Origin: Gammaproteobacteria bacterium
GTDB taxonomy: Bacteria > Pseudomonadota > Gammaproteobacteria > Pseudomonadales > Porticoccaceae
NCBI GenBank assembly: GCA_018069465.1
Contig: JAGPUW010000012.1
Span: 1-57,069 of the forward strand
Direction of reading: 5' to 3'
Length of the DNA: 57,069 nt
Under the pieces are notes generated by a model that was not told the origin of the DNA, did no database searches, and saw nothing but the letters and a program-made list of their open reading frames with translations. Shown piece by piece: positions 56,724 through 57,069 of this stretch. A program made the position numbers and the translations under genes. Numbering within the stretch: position 1 is the stretch's first letter; every line of letters begins with the position of its first letter.

Positions 56724-57069
56724 GGGCACCTCTAAAAATAGCCAATATATGATAAAATTCTAACCCTAATAAATTAGGAATCAAACCAATATGTCGCAGC
56801 CAGGTTTTTTTGATCTAGAAGATCGGCACAACAAATTAAGTGAAAAAGACCCGCTTTTGGCGCTTAATCATCTGATCGATTGGGAAAATTTCAGGCATAC
56901 ACTGAATAAGATTCGAGAGCTACCCCGAAAAAGTAACGCCGGACGAAAGCCGTACGATGTCGTGCTGATGTTTAAAATTCTGGTACTTCAGCATTTATAT
57001 AATTTGTCCGATGACGAATTAGAATATCAGATTCGGGATCGTTATTCGTTTTGTCGTTTTGTCGTTTTG
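56724..57069 (+). mobile_element. IS5-family insertion sequence, left part
   Basis: GGGCACCTCTAAAAATAGCC at 56724-56743 looks like the terminal inverted repeat, 47 bases before the transposase start. The element runs off the window, so the right repeat and target duplication are not visible. It lies about 200 bases from the zinc operon promoter. Confidence 0.65.
56791..57069 (+). CDS. IS5-family transposase, N-terminal part (runs off window)
   Basis: 93 codons from ATG 56791: MSQPGFFDLEDRHNKLSEKD, LIDWENFRHTL, RKSNAGRKPYDVVLMFKILV and LYNLSDDELEYQIRDR, the N-terminal domain of IS5-group transposases. The DDE catalytic domain lies beyond the edge. The last 24 bases repeat TTTTGTCG, which gives an unusual C-terminal reading (SFCRFVVL) where the family has RFLGL, possibly an assembly artefact. 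Confidence 0.88.
   Translation, partial: MSQPGFFDLEDRHNKLSEKDPLLALNHLIDWENFRHTLNKIRELPRKSNAGRKPYDVVLMFKILVLQHLYNLSDDELEYQIRDRYSFCRFVVL

Overview
This window comes from a gammaproteobacterium, probably a marine, aerobic member of the Cellvibrionales/Spongiibacteraceae type. The evidence is the queA-tgt-secD-secF block, the tRNA-Leu(CAA), DeaD, FeoAB, a Zur/ZnuD-like zinc cluster, and a CoA-dependent catabolic block containing a phosphotransferase-family protein followed by a DUF6285 protein. Taxonomy below class level is inference. Both ends of the window lie inside insertion sequences, as expected of an assembly contig that broke at repeats.

Layout, left to right. (1) 1-3100 is a nest of insertion sequences: an IS3-family remnant lies next to an IS66 element with tnpA, a broken tnpB and tnpC. 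That element is abutted by an IS256 transposase fragment, which is itself cut by the end of a second IS66 element running off the window. (2) 3190-8660 holds UDP-sugar genes (ugd and a UDP-glucuronate epimerase), a secreted PDZ-less trypsin-like protease, a nitronate monooxygenase and a small exported protein. (3) 8750-21140 is core genome: tRNA-Leu, queA, tgt, secD, secF (no yajC), an exported Cys-containing protein, an M13 peptidase lipoprotein, DoxX, deaD, a UPF0178 protein and a RelBE/ParDE-type toxin-antitoxin pair. (4) 21300-34630 is accessory metabolism: an MFS carrier, a two-subunit 2-oxoacid:ferredoxin oxidoreductase with a gamma-alpha fusion and a translationally coupled ferritin-like protein, an ACR3 arsenite pump, a PadR regulator opposite a frameshifted PaaK/CapK-like ligase, an FAD monooxygenase, a PLP decarboxylase, an epoxide-hydrolase-like enzyme and a decayed TolB-like gene. 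A MITE-like element lies at 32815-32980. (5) 34876-37622 is the ferrous iron operon feoA-feoB plus a Cys-rich FeoB-associated membrane peptide. (6) 37994-44535 is a co-directional block: SDR, aldo/keto reductase, transglutaminase-like protein, DUF7064/7065-like protein, phosphotransferase, DUF6285 and CaiB-type CoA transferase. A modA remnant follows.

(7) 44883-56516 is the most notable part, a compact zinc-starvation island. Two near-identical 17-bp operators (46857-46873 and 56500-56516) resemble Zur boxes. The first sits between a divergent FtsX/LolD-type ABC pair and a DUF3299 exported protein. The second sits at the promoter of a ten-gene co-directional run: His-rich ZnuD-like TonB receptor, DUF2796 (ZrgA-like) protein, the Fur-family regulator Zur, MerC-like membrane protein, HisI paralog, dihydroorotase paralog, FolE2, SEC-C zinc-motif peptide, gamma-carbonic anhydrase and a COG0523 GTPase. 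Together these would import zinc (receptor, periplasmic binder, ABC), allocate it (COG0523) and replace or bypass zinc enzymes of folate, pyrimidine and histidine synthesis and CO2 hydration. A MITE with a 5-bp duplication has landed exactly in the stop codon of the last gene without destroying it. The window ends in an IS5-family element.
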